A stretch of 64,000 bases of DNA from Micrococcales bacterium (GTDB lineage Bacteria; Actinomycetota; Actinomycetes; Actinomycetales; Cellulomonadaceae): the NCBI GenBank assembly GCA_009785115.1, contig WQWY01000004.1:62001-126000 (forward strand), in the 5' to 3' direction. Shown one piece after another: positions 45,875 through 53,692 of this stretch. A model generated the notes under the pieces. That model saw only the letters and a list, made by a program, of their open reading frames with translations, searched no databases and had not been told where the DNA came from. The position numbers were made by a program, and so were the translations under genes. How positions within the stretch are numbered: position 1 is the stretch's first letter; every line of letters starts with the position of its first letter.

Positions 45875-45960
45875 CGCCCGACGTACCTTCTCGCGGCTGA
45901 GCCCGTCGAGACCGTACCGCTGCCGTGCGTCTCTGTGCCTTGAGCAGCCTCGGCGCCCTG

Positions 45961-46018
45961 GAACGGCAGCCCTCTCAGAGAGAGAGAGAGAGAGAGAGAG
46001 AGAACACCTCAGCCGTTC
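45961..46018. repeat. (AG)13 dinucleotide tract inside a hairpin between convergent genes
   Basis: A pure AG repeat runs from 45977 to 46002 (26 nt). It lies between GAACGGC (45961-45967) and GCCGTTC (46012-46018), a perfect 7-bp inverted repeat, in the gap between pknL and aroG (convergent). The hairpin may terminate both genes. A polypurine microsatellite this long is unusual in such GC-rich DNA and may vary in length between strains. Confidence 0.8.
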
Positions 46019-46030
46019 TCCAGAACAGCG

Positions 46031-47380
46031 TCAGCGCCCTCGGAGCAGCTCGGTGACCTGGAACGCCAGCTCTAGACCCTGCTGGTGGTTCAGGCGCGGG
46101 TCGACAAGGGTCTCGTAGCGCCTGGCGAGGCCTTCCTCGTCGATCTCCTCCGACCCGCCGAGCACCTCGGTCACGTCGTCGCCGGTGAGCTCGATGTGCA
46201 ACCCACCGGGGACGGTGCCGAGCGCACGGTGCACCTCGAAGAAGCCCGCGACCTCGTCCATCACGTCCGAGAAGCGTCGGGTCTTGTAGCCGTTCGCGGT
46301 GATGGTGTTGCCGTGCATCGGGTCGCACACCCAGGTCACCGGTCGACCGTCGGCGGTGACCTGCTCGACCAGGGCAGGCAGCGCGTCGCGAACCGTGCCG
46401 GATCCCATCCGGGTGATGAACGTGATGCGTCCGGGCTCTCCCGTGGGGTTCAGCACGTCCATGAGCCGGCGCGCGTCGTCGCCGGTGACAGACGGCCCGA
46501 GCTTGACGCCGAGCGGGTTCTGCACCCGGGAGAAGTAGTCCACGTGGACCCCGTCGACCGCTCGCGTGCGCTCCCCGATCCACAAGAAGTGCGCCGAGCA
46601 GTCGTAGGCCAGGTCGGTGCGAGAGTCGATGCGCGTCAGGGGCCGCTCGTAGTCCAGCAGCAGCGCCTCGTGGGAGGAGTACATGTCGACCGTGCGCAGC
46701 GACTCGACGTCGACCCCGCAGGCGGACATGAAGCGGATCGCCCGGTCGATCTCGGCGGCGATCTCCTCGTAGCGGGCGTAGGCCGGGTTCTTGGTGAAGC
46801 CCCGGTTCCACTCGTGCACCTGCTTGAGCGAAGCGAACCCGCCGGTGGTGAACGCGCGGATCAGGTTCAGCGTCACCGCCGACGTCCGGTACGCGTCGAG
46901 CAGCCGCTCCGGGTCCGGGGTGCGGGCCTCAGGGGTGAACTCGTAGCCGTTGACGGCGTCGCCGCGGAACACCGGCAGGGTCAGCCCGTCGCGGGTCTCG
47001 GTCTCTGACGAGCGCGGCTTGGCGTACTGCCCGGCCATGCGGCCCAGCTTCACCACCGGCATCGACGCGCCGTAGGTGAGCACCACAGCCATCTGCAGCA
47101 GGATCTTGACCTTGTTGCGGATCTTGTCCGCCGTGGCGTCCGCGAAGCTCTCCGCACAGTCGCCGCCCTGGAGCACGAACGCCTCTCCACGACCGGCCTC
47201 GGCCAAGCGCTCTCGCAGCGCGTCGGCCTCACCGGCGAACACCAGCGGAGGAAGGCTCGCGAGCCGGTCGCGCACGGCCGCCAGGTGCTCGGGGTCGGGC
47301 CAGGTCGGTTGGTGCACCGCCGGGAGGTCGCGCCAGGCGTCCAGCCCTGCCAACAGCTCGGGGTCTGCGGGGGCGCTCAT
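46031..47380 (-). CDS. aroG: Class II 3-deoxy-7-phosphoheptulonate (DAHP) synthase
   Basis: A 449-residue class II DAHP synthase that condenses PEP and erythrose 4-phosphate, the first step of the shikimate pathway. Class II marks are FVLQGGDCAESFADATAD, VVKLGRMAGQYAKPRS, SSHEALLLDYERPLTR, LWIGERTRAVDGVHVDYF, and the metal-binding CDPMHGNTI. ATG at 47380 overlaps the stop of the PPi-PFK gene (ATGA), so the two are co-translated, coupling glycolysis to aromatic synthesis. Class II enzymes are the standard type in actinobacteria. Confidence 0.95.
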   Translation of the reverse strand: MSAPADPELLAGLDAWRDLPAVHQPTWPDPEHLAAVRDRLASLPPLVFAGEADALRERLAEAGRGEAFVLQGGDCAESFADATADKIRNKVKILLQMAVVLTYGASMPVVKLGRMAGQYAKPRSSETETRDGLTLPVFRGDAVNGYEFTPEARTPDPERLLDAYRTSAVTLNLIRAFTTGGFASLKQVHEWNRGFTKNPAYARYEEIAAEIDRAIRFMSACGVDVESLRTVDMYSSHEALLLDYERPLTRIDSRTDLAYDCSAHFLWIGERTRAVDGVHVDYFSRVQNPLGVKLGPSVTGDDARRLMDVLNPTGEPGRITFITRMGSGTVRDALPALVEQVTADGRPVTWVCDPMHGNTITANGYKTRRFSDVMDEVAGFFEVHRALGTVPGGLHIELTGDDVTEVLGGSEEIDEEGLARRYETLVDPRLNHQQGLELAFQVTELLRGR

Positions 47381-48597
47381 CCGTGGGTTCCTGGCACCAG
47401 CGGCTGGCCGATCTGGGCGAGCAGGTCGACGAACCACGGCTGGGTCACGTCGAAGGCCTTGCCCCCAGCGATGCGGGGGAACTCGATCGCGCGCAGACGG
47501 TCGTCGTTCTCCTCGTCGTGGCCGATGACCCCGGACTCGCCGCGCAGCGCGCACTCGACCGCCAGGTCGGTCATCGACTGGATCAGGCGCAGGTCGTCGG
47601 CGTTGGCCGCGGCGGCCCGGGAGAAGTACCCGGACTTCTGCACCATGACCTTCTCCGCACCGAGCTTGGCGGCGAACTGCTTGGCGAACCATTGCCCCGG
47701 GTTGACCGTGTCCAGACGCACGTGACCGAAGGCGTCGCGCTGGACCTCTTCGCCCGCCGCCTCGAGCTGCGCGACGATCTCGTGCAGCCCGGCCCCCTCG
47801 GACAAGAAGATGTTCACGTTGCCCTGGGTGTCCATGATCGTCTTCAGGCGTGCCGCCTCGGCGTCGACGTCGATGGCCAGCTCGGGGATCAGCACCGCGT
47901 GGACGTCCCAGCGCTCACGGGTCAGCCCGATGCTCGGCACCCACTCCTGGGTGTCCAGCCACTTGCGGTACTCCACCGAGGCCGCCGCGGTCAGCCAGCC
48001 GCAGCTGCGGCCCATCACCTCGTGCACGATCAGCATGCGCGGACCCGAACGGTGCTCGCCGATGATGTTGGCGGCGAACCGTGCGGTCTGCTCGGCCGCG
48101 GTCCAGGCACCCAGGGACTGACGGATCGGGATCACGTCGTTGTCGATCGTCTTCGGCAGGCCGACGACGGTCAGCTCGTAGCCGTTCTCGTGCAGATATG
48201 CCGCGAGGTCGGCGGCGGTGGTGTTGGTGTCGTCACCGCCGATCGTGTGCAGCACGTCGACCCCGTCGGCCTTCAGCTGCTCGGCAGCGACGCGCAGAGG
48301 GTCCTCACCCGGCTTCACCAGGCCGCGCTTCTCGGCGTCGGCGCGGTTGGTGAGCTTGACCCGGGAGTTGCCGATCGGCGAGCCGCCGAAGCGGTGCAGC
48401 ACGGCGGCGTGCTTGCGGGTCTCGGCGTCGATGACGACCTTCTCGCCCAGCAGCAGCCCGTGATAGCCGTGCTGGTAGGCGATGATCTCGACCTCCGGCG
48501 CGATCTCGGTGTAGCGCTGGATGAGACCACCGACCGCCGAGGACAGGCAGGGGGCGAAACCACCAGCGGTGAGCAGCGCGACGCGACGGACGGTCAT
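47377..48597 (-). CDS. pfp: Pyrophosphate-dependent 6-phosphofructokinase
   Basis: A 406-residue phosphofructokinase. PPi rather than ATP use is read from the IGGDDTNTTAADLA loop (Asp where ATP-PFKs have Gly) and GLPKTIDNDVI (Lys in the phosphate donor site). The fructose-phosphate site includes EVMGRSCGWLTAA. The enzyme is reversible and serves glycolysis and gluconeogenesis. Start is the second of two adjacent ATGs (48597), which is 6 nt from AGG of GAGAGGTGC; 48600 is possible. Downstream is aroG. Confidence 0.93.
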   Translation of the reverse strand: MTVRRVALLTAGGFAPCLSSAVGGLIQRYTEIAPEVEIIAYQHGYHGLLLGEKVVIDAETRKHAAVLHRFGGSPIGNSRVKLTNRADAEKRGLVKPGEDPLRVAAEQLKADGVDVLHTIGGDDTNTTAADLAAYLHENGYELTVVGLPKTIDNDVIPIRQSLGAWTAAEQTARFAANIIGEHRSGPRMLIVHEVMGRSCGWLTAAASVEYRKWLDTQEWVPSIGLTRERWDVHAVLIPELAIDVDAEAARLKTIMDTQGNVNIFLSEGAGLHEIVAQLEAAGEEVQRDAFGHVRLDTVNPGQWFAKQFAAKLGAEKVMVQKSGYFSRAAAANADDLRLIQSMTDLAVECALRGESGVIGHDEENDDRLRAIEFPRIAGGKAFDVTQPWFVDLLAQIGQPLVPGTHG

Positions 48598-48684
48598 CAT
48601 GCACCTCTCGGATCGACTCACACCGGGCGCTCGACACACCCACCCGGACAGCGCGGGGCTGCTCCCCGTGCGGCGGGTGTCATC

Positions 48685-49515
48685 CTACCGGCGGCTACCA
48701 GCCTCGTCGCCGCCGGCCGAGGGCTCGTCCGTCGACGGCTCGTCTGGCGGGGCGGGCGGGGCGACCTGAGGCACCGGGCGTCCTCCGGGGGCGACGGGCT
48801 GAGCCTCGCTGGTCTCCCCCGACGCGGCCGCGCGACCGGTGGCGATGCGTGCCTTCTGCGTGGCGGCGTACACGTCGACGTACTCCTGGCCGGAGATGCT
48901 CATGATCGCGTACATGATCTCGTCGGTGACCGAGCGCAGGATGAAGCGGTCGTTCTCCATGCCCTGGTAGCGCGAGAAGTCCAGGGGTTCGCCGATGACC
49001 ATGCCGATGCGCATGATCTTCGGGATCCTGCGCCCGATGGGCTGGGCGTCCGCGGTGCCGACCATGGCCACCGGGACCACCGGAGCACCGGACTCCACGG
49101 CCAGACGCGCCACCCCCGTCTTGCCTCGGTACAGCCGTCCGTCGGGGCTGCGGGTGCCCTCCGGGTAGATGCCGAACAGCCCTCCCTCGCCCAGGTGCCG
49201 CAGCCCGGTCCTCAGCGCCGCCTCGCTGGCACGGCCGCCGCCGCGGTCGACCGGGATAGTGCCGACACCGCGCATGAAGCCCGACACCAGCCGGCCCTTC
49301 AGCCCGGACCCGGTGAAGTACTCCTGCTTGCCGATGAACACGAGCTGCCGCTCCACCATCAGCGGCAGGAAGAACGAGTCGATGACCGCCTGGTGGTTGG
49401 AGGCGAGGATCGCCGGGCCCTCGGCGGGCACGTTCTCGGCCCCACGGACCCACGGTCGGTACACGAGCTTGAGCAACGGACCGACGAGCACCCGCTTCAT
49501 CAACCAGTAGAACAA
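48685..49515 (-). CDS. plsC: 1-acyl-sn-glycerol-3-phosphate acyltransferase (PlsC)
   Basis: A 276-residue LPLAT enzyme of phospholipid synthesis. The catalytic NHxxxxD is in ASNHQAVIDSFFLP, with FIGKQEYFTGSG, the glycerol-phosphate-binding IYPEGTRSPDG and VVPVAMVGTADAQ following. One N-terminal membrane-associated segment (FYWLMKRVLVGPLLKLVY) is present. The last ~60 residues are a Pro/Ser/Glu-rich tail. It lies upstream of the PFK gene on the same strand with an 87-bp gap. Confidence 0.93.
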   Translation of the reverse strand: MFYWLMKRVLVGPLLKLVYRPWVRGAENVPAEGPAILASNHQAVIDSFFLPLMVERQLVFIGKQEYFTGSGLKGRLVSGFMRGVGTIPVDRGGGRASEAALRTGLRHLGEGGLFGIYPEGTRSPDGRLYRGKTGVARLAVESGAPVVPVAMVGTADAQPIGRRIPKIMRIGMVIGEPLDFSRYQGMENDRFILRSVTDEIMYAIMSISGQEYVDVYAATQKARIATGRAAASGETSEAQPVAPGGRPVPQVAPPAPPDEPSTDEPSAGGDEAGSRR

Positions 49516-49592
49516 CGGTGATCCTCTCTGGGCCGGCCCGCGCCGGGAGGCTGTCCGACTCTCGGCGTGTGGTCTGACTCTAGAGTGCTCTC

Positions 49593-50048
49593 ATGGCCAG
49601 CCGCTCCGACGACCGCAACATCGACCCAGACGGCTCGCCCGACGAGCAGCGCTGGGACGACATCGTCTCGCGTCTGGGCGATCTCGACCCGGGCCCTGGC
49701 GCCTCGCCCGCACCTGCTCCCGAAGGCACGGACCGTGGCCTGACCGGCCGTGACTGGGACGGTACCGCACAGATGGAGGCCGCCGAGCAAGAGGTGGACG
49801 AGCAGGAGCACTTCGTGCCGCCCGAGCCCCCCCGGGTGCTCGGTGGCGACCCGCTGCTCACCATGGCGTGGCTGGCGGCAGCCGGGATGCCGGTGTTCTT
49901 GCTCGTCGCGCTCGTCGCCTGGCCAGGAGCCCCGAGGGTGCTGCTCCAGGCCGCGGGCATCGTGCTCGTGCTCGGGGTGGGCGTGCTGATCTGGCGGATG
50001 CCGCACCGCCGCGACCCTGGCGACGACGACAGCGGCGCCGTCGTCTGA
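49593..50048 (+). CDS. Small membrane protein of unknown function
   Basis: A 151-residue protein with a long acidic, Pro-rich hydrophilic N-terminus (about 85 residues) and two C-terminal membrane helices (LLTMAWLAAAGMPVFLLVALVAW and VLLQAAGIVLVLGVGVLIW), followed by a basic/acidic tail. I recognise no named domain. TAGAGT (49581-49586) lies 6 nt before the ATG and no Shine-Dalgarno exists, so the mRNA is probably leaderless. It diverges from plsC and converges on the glucokinase gene. Confidence 0.8.
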   Translation: MASRSDDRNIDPDGSPDEQRWDDIVSRLGDLDPGPGASPAPAPEGTDRGLTGRDWDGTAQMEAAEQEVDEQEHFVPPEPPRVLGGDPLLTMAWLAAAGMPVFLLVALVAWPGAPRVLLQAAGIVLVLGVGVLIWRMPHRRDPGDDDSGAVV

Positions 50049-50102
50049 GGGCCCCGGCGGGGCCGCTGCGCAGGTGCGATGAGGCCCGTGGGCGTCGGCG
50101 CG

Positions 50103-51041
50103 TCAGGTCCGGGCGAGGTCGGCCGCTCCGACGATCCCCGCGTCGTTGCCCATCGCGGCCTGCTCCATGGGGATCATCGGCCGGAAGCCCCCGGCCGGCA
50201 GGCGGCGGTCGAACGCCTCGCGCGCGGGGCCGAGCACCAGGTCGCCGGCCGCGGACAGCCCTCCGCCGACGACGACCATGGCCGGGTCGAGGATCGCGGC
50301 CAGCGACGCGGCACCCTCACCGACCCAGCGTCCGACCCAGGTCAACAGCTCGACGGCCAGATCGTCTCCCTCCAGCGCGGCGAGGGTGACGTGCTGTCCG
50401 GTGATCTTGCTGCTCGTGCCTCCTGCCAGCTCCAGCAGCCGGACAGCCCGCTCCGGCCGGGCCTCGACGAGCGTGCGTGCGGTGCGCACCAGCGCCGACC
50501 CTGACGTGTACTGCTCCCAGCAGCCCTCTTGGCCGCAGCCGCAGCGGTGACCCTCCGGCACCACCCGGAAGTGACCGATCTCCCCCGCCGCGCCCCAGGC
50601 CCCGCGCACCAGGCGCCCGCCGGAGACGATGGCCCCACCCAGCCCGGTGCCCAGGGTCAGCGTCAGGACGTCGGGCAGCCCCATGGCGACCCCGAACCGG
50701 GACTCGGCCCACCCGGCGGCGTTGGCGTCGTTCTCCACGACGGTGGTCACACCCAGCCGCTGCGCCATGAGCTCGCCCAGCGGGTGGTCGCGCCACGGCA
50801 GGTTGGGGCAGAAGACCACGGTGGCACGGTCAGCACCGATGAGCCCGGGGGCGGCCAGCCCGATCGCGTCGACCTCGTGCTCGGCGAGCAGCGTCTCGCA
50901 GGCCGCCACCACGCCGTCGTCCACGCTGGCCGCGCTGGTCGGGTCGGTACGCAGCACCGTCTTGGCGAGGATCTGCCCTTCGGCCGACACCACCCCGGCG
51001 GCGATCTTCGTCCCACCGATGTCCACCCCGATGGCATGCAT
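50103..51041 (-). CDS. glk: ROK family glucokinase
   Basis: A 312-residue sugar kinase. The ATP-binding DIGGTKIAAGVV is at the N-terminus, the sugar-binding region has VENDANAAGWAE, LGTGLGGAIVSGG and EIGHFRVVP, and the ROK zinc motif is CGCGQEGCWEQY. These fit actinobacterial glucokinase (glucose to glucose 6-phosphate), often the main enzyme for glucose phosphorylation. Start is ATG at 51041. It is the last core gene before the accessory island. Confidence 0.92.
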   Translation of the reverse strand: MHAIGVDIGGTKIAAGVVSAEGQILAKTVLRTDPTSAASVDDGVVAACETLLAEHEVDAIGLAAPGLIGADRATVVFCPNLPWRDHPLGELMAQRLGVTTVVENDANAAGWAESRFGVAMGLPDVLTLTLGTGLGGAIVSGGRLVRGAWGAAGEIGHFRVVPEGHRCGCGQEGCWEQYTSGSALVRTARTLVEARPERAVRLLELAGGTSSKITGQHVTLAALEGDDLAVELLTWVGRWVGEGAASLAAILDPAMVVVGGGLSAAGDLVLGPAREAFDRRLPAGGFRPMIPMEQAAMGNDAGIVGAADLART

Positions 51042-51151
51042 CCGAGGCACCGTCCTCTCCGTCGACCTTCGTCCTGACGCTAGCGGCTCAGCGACGTCAC
51101 GGCAGGTCGGGGCCGTGTGGGCGACCACGGCTGCCGTCGACGCGATACTCC

Positions 51152-51439
51152 TTAGCGCCCCACCCGCACGTCTGGCGGCTCTGGTGGAAGCAGCGCCTCG
51201 ACAGTCGTACCGAGAACTTGAGCCAGAGCGGTGAGGTTGAGAAGTGTCGGATTGGCGATGCGGCCGACACGGGACTCGCCCTTCTCCAGCTGGTGGTAGT
51301 AGCCGCGGGTCAGGCCAGCGGCGTGGGCGACCTTCTCTTGGCTGAGACCAGACTCGGTACGCAGACGGTTGAGCGTCAAGCCGAGCTGGCGCACGTAGGC
51401 AGCCCACTCGTCGGTTCGTGGACCTGTCACACGGTCCAC
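51152..51439 (-). CDS. XRE family helix-turn-helix regulator
   Basis: A 95-residue DNA-binding protein. The HTH is LNRLRTESGLSQEKVAHAAG, continuing LTRGYYHQLEKGESR, followed by NPTLLNLTALAQVLGTTVEALL, as in phage-repressor-like Cro/CI-type proteins. There is no second domain. GTG at 51439 is used; GTG at 51430 is possible. The gene diverges from the DUF4190 protein gene, and a perfect inverted repeat lies in the gap, suggesting that it regulates both itself and its neighbour. It marks the start of the accessory region. Confidence 0.87.
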   Translation of the reverse strand: MDRVTGPRTDEWAAYVRQLGLTLNRLRTESGLSQEKVAHAAGLTRGYYHQLEKGESRVGRIANPTLLNLTALAQVLGTTVEALLPPEPPDVRVGR

Positions 51440-51462
51440 GCTCGCGACGCTGGCACTTCAGA

Positions 51463-51498
51463 ACTGTCTGCTATAGCATACCTTCTCGAGCAGACAGT
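51463..51498. promoter_or_regulatory. 10-bp perfect inverted repeat, candidate XRE operator
   Basis: ACTGTCTGCT (51463-51472) and AGCAGACAGT (51489-51498) are exact inverted copies with a 16-nt spacer. The spacer and left half contain GCTATAGC, also palindromic, and on the minus strand a TATGCT box that could be the -10 of the XRE gene. The site lies 24 bp from the XRE start and 90 bp from the divergent gene. Confidence 0.7.
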
Positions 51499-51587
51499 CG
51501 AGCTGCTGGTCAGACGCTCTTCGGCGCGCCCACACCCAGTAGAAGCGTGCGGCGTGTGGCCAGCAGGAGCACAGGAGGAGCGCCAAC

Positions 51588-52331
51588 GTGACGGAGCGGC
51601 AGACGGAGACGATAGAACCGCAAGGATCGGCGGTAGCGGCAGCAGAGACCGGGAAGAGGGCAGCGACACAACCCCGAGACTGGGACTGGACACGGAGGGG
51701 CATCGGGCTGACCCTGACTGCGTTCCTCCTGGAACTTCTCCTCACTGGGCTTTTCGGAGGCCCAGGCACAGCCCACATTCCGTTCTCTACCTTGCTTGCC
51801 GGATCTTGGCTCGTCTTCCGCAGACGCACCGGCCTGTCGCTCCTGGCGCTCATCGTCCCTCTGCTCCTCAGCCCACTGTCCAGGGGAGGACCGATCGGCC
51901 TCGGCGCCATAGTCGCGACAGTGATCGCAGCAGCCTGGATCGGTGCCTGGTCAGCTGGCCCCGAACACCGTCGTCAGGAACGCAAAGCCGTACGTCAGGA
52001 ACGCAAGAAGGCCGAACGTCAGGAATGCAGGGCCGCACAGACGACACAACCCCTCACCACACCCCCTGGCTCAATCCCAGGCCAGATCGGCACCATCGCC
52101 CCGACCAACGGCTTCGCCATCGCCGCCTTGGTGCTGGGCATCATCGGCGGGTCGGTTCTGGCTATCGTCTTCGGTCACGTGGCCCGCTCCCAGAACAGGC
52201 GAACTGGCCAGGGTGGTAGCGGGATGGCTCTGGCGGGCTTGATCCTCGGCTACGCCTGGCTGGCAGCCAGCCTCGCATGGCTCGTCGCCGTGGTGGTCAT
52301 CGTCGGCCAGACCTCGAGCAACTACTACTAA
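51588..52331 (+). CDS. DUF4190-domain membrane protein
   Basis: A 247-residue protein with five or six membrane helices. The N-terminal ~35 residues are hydrophilic; helices follow at about 39-57, 66-98 and 105-122. A basic, charged linker has the repeat RQERKAV, RQERKKAE, RQECRAA, encoded by three copies of CGTCAGGAA(C/T)GC. The C-terminal DUF4190 domain begins NGFAIAALVLGIIGGSVLAIVF and continues GHVARSQ and GMALAGLILGYAWLAA. Such proteins are of unknown function. GTG at 51588 follows ACAGGAGGAGCG. Divergent from the XRE regulator. Confidence 0.82.
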   Translation: MTERQTETIEPQGSAVAAAETGKRAATQPRDWDWTRRGIGLTLTAFLLELLLTGLFGGPGTAHIPFSTLLAGSWLVFRRRTGLSLLALIVPLLLSPLSRGGPIGLGAIVATVIAAAWIGAWSAGPEHRRQERKAVRQERKKAERQECRAAQTTQPLTTPPGSIPGQIGTIAPTNGFAIAALVLGIIGGSVLAIVFGHVARSQNRRTGQGGSGMALAGLILGYAWLAASLAWLVAVVVIVGQTSSNYY

Positions 52332-52464
52332 GAGGGCTCAGCAGCCGATGAGACGCCTTCACGTCAGGTAGACGACTGCAACCGTCTCACCGACACCGAA
52401 AGCGTCTCACCGGAGGTTCGGGCTGGGGGCACACCACGCGGCGGCGCACGGCATGATGGGGCCC

Positions 52465-52743
52465 ATGATCACCGCCATCGTGCACATCGACACCGACGCC
52501 TCGATGATCCCGGAGGTCGCCGAGAGGGTGGCTGAGCTGCCTGAGGTCTCCGAGGTGTACTCGGTCACCGGAGAGATCGACCTCATCGCGATGGTCCGGG
52601 TGCACGAGCACGAGCACCTCGCGGACGTCATCGCTGACGCGATCAGCAAGGTCGACGGGGTGCTGCGCACCCAGACCTACATCGCCTTCCGCACCTACTC
52701 CCGCCACGACCTGGACGCAGCGTTCGCCCTGGGTACCGACTGA
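52465..52743 (+). CDS. Lrp/AsnC ligand-binding domain protein (stand-alone RAM domain)
   Basis: A 92-residue protein equal to the ligand-binding (RAM/SAM) half of Lrp regulators without the DNA-binding half: VHIDTDASMIPEVAERVAEL, VSEVYSVTGEIDLIAMVRV and GVLRTQTYIAFRTYSRHDLD. Such stand-alone domains form oligomers and bind amino acids. CATGAT (52452-52457) lies 7 nt before the ATG: leaderless. A diverged copy of the gene and of its promoter is at 54117. Confidence 0.88.
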   Translation: MITAIVHIDTDASMIPEVAERVAELPEVSEVYSVTGEIDLIAMVRVHEHEHLADVIADAISKVDGVLRTQTYIAFRTYSRHDLDAAFALGTD

Positions 52744-52808
52744 AACGGTCAGTCAGCGCCCAGCGCGCTGCACCGACGCTGCTTGCCGAGGGGTGAGACC
52801 GTAAGGCC

Positions 52809-52964
52809 ATGCCTACGCTCAGCCGTCTCGACCGCATCAACGTCGATCCTGCGGTGTGCCACGGCAAGCCGGCGCTGCGCGAAACGCGGATCACGGTGCA
52901 GACGGTGCTGGAACTCCTGAGGTTGCTACCAAGAGCCCTTGACACAGGCATGAGTCAGAACTAA
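52809..52964 (+). pseudogene. Truncated DUF433 antitoxin remnant
   Basis: The frame reads MPTLSRLDRINVDPAVCHGK followed by PALRETRITVQTVLELL, which is the start of a DUF433 (VapB-like HTH) antitoxin, normally about 70-80 residues. After LELL the family sequence stops and a short unrelated tail ends at TAA within the next promoter. The C-terminal half, including the helix that would hold the toxin, is missing, and no partner toxin gene follows. It looks like a decayed toxin-antitoxin module replaced by the higBA-like pair. Confidence 0.7.
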
Positions 52965-52974
52965 TATTAGTTTG
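52939..52974 (+). promoter_or_regulatory. Near-consensus sigma-A promoter with CTAATATTAG palindrome
   Basis: A perfect -35 TTGACA (52939-52944), a 17-bp spacer, and -10 TAATAT (52962-52967) stand 6 nt before the GTG of the toxin gene. The 10-bp palindrome CTAATATTAG (52961-52970) covers the -10, which fits autorepression by the toxin-antitoxin complex. The closest match to the sigma-70 consensus that I found in the window. Confidence 0.8.
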
Positions 52975-53363
52975 TGCTTATCGACTGGACGAGAGGGTTT
53001 GACCAGCAGTTCGACCGGATGGAGGCCGACGGCTCTGCTGAGGGGCAGCGCCGGTTCGACCTGCTCCTGGCGCTGCTGGGCGTGCTGACCGACCTGGACG
53101 CCTCTCCCCAGGAGGAGTCAACGTCACTGCGACGGGTGCGCCAGTCGCGCAACCACATGGTGTGGCGAGTCGCTCACCCCTACGTGCCCGGCATCGCCGT
53201 GCGGCTGATCTGCTGGTTTCCTCCCGGCGAGGACGACACGGTGGTCCTCACGCTGTTCGCCGGGGACAAGGCAGGCATGGGAGACGTGTTCTACGACAGC
53301 GTGGGCGTTCGCGCAGACCAGACCATCGACCAGTGGCTACGAGAGAGAAAGGCACCACGATGA
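52974..53363 (+). CDS. HigB/RelE-like toxin (type II toxin-antitoxin)
   Basis: A 129-residue protein resembling the HigB/RelE-type mRNA interferases, with the typical MLIDWTRGFDQQFDRMEADG start, an Arg-rich middle (LRRVRQSRNHMVWRVAHPY) and the beta-strand IAVRLICWFPPGEDDTVVLTLF. The toxin precedes the antitoxin, as in higBA. Start is GTG at 52974 with no Shine-Dalgarno, directly after a strong promoter: leaderless. Its TGA overlaps the antitoxin ATG (ATGA). The cellular target is not shown. Confidence 0.82.
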   Translation: MLIDWTRGFDQQFDRMEADGSAEGQRRFDLLLALLGVLTDLDASPQEESTSLRRVRQSRNHMVWRVAHPYVPGIAVRLICWFPPGEDDTVVLTLFAGDKAGMGDVFYDSVGVRADQTIDQWLRERKAPR

Positions 53364-53692
53364 ACAGCAGCGAGTTCGTGCGCGGCGACGACAAGATCAC
53401 CCGCGCCCTGGAGGACCCGGCCCGCGCCTCACGGGTGCGAGCTATCCGGGACGAGATGCGCACCGCCGACGAGGCTTACGGCGCGACCCTCGCCGCGATC
53501 CGCAAGGCGGGATCGTTGACCCAAGAGCAGATCGCTGAGCGGCTGGGCGTCACGCAGGGCGCGGTGTCCCAGCTTGAGCGTAAGCCCGACATGCTGCTGT
53601 CCACCCTGCGCAACTACCTCGTCGCAGTCGGCGCCGAACGTCCCCGGCTGTTGGTGACCGTCGACGGTACGGACATCGACGTAGCACTCTGA
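53360..53692 (+). CDS. HigA-like XRE-family antitoxin
   Basis: A 110-residue protein with the helix-turn-helix GSLTQEQIAERLGVTQGAVSQLER in the middle and a C-terminal beta part (RPRLLVTVDGTDIDVAL). It is expected to neutralise the preceding toxin and bind the CTAATATTAG site as autorepressor. It starts within the toxin stop (ATGA), the usual coupling. A 16-bp palindrome follows the stop. Confidence 0.85.
   Translation: MNSSEFVRGDDKITRALEDPARASRVRAIRDEMRTADEAYGATLAAIRKAGSLTQEQIAERLGVTQGAVSQLERKPDMLLSTLRNYLVAVGAERPRLLVTVDGTDIDVAL

Noticed and set aside
45977..46002. Sequencing artefact for the AG repeat
   Set aside because: Flanking bases form a coherent hairpin and nothing suggests a join, so I keep it as a real repeat while noting that read evidence is needed.
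52809..52964. Intact DUF433 antitoxin gene with a downstream toxin
   Set aside because: The frame ends after about 51 codons, and the following proteins are HigB/HigA-like, not the DUF5615-type toxin that usually accompanies DUF433.
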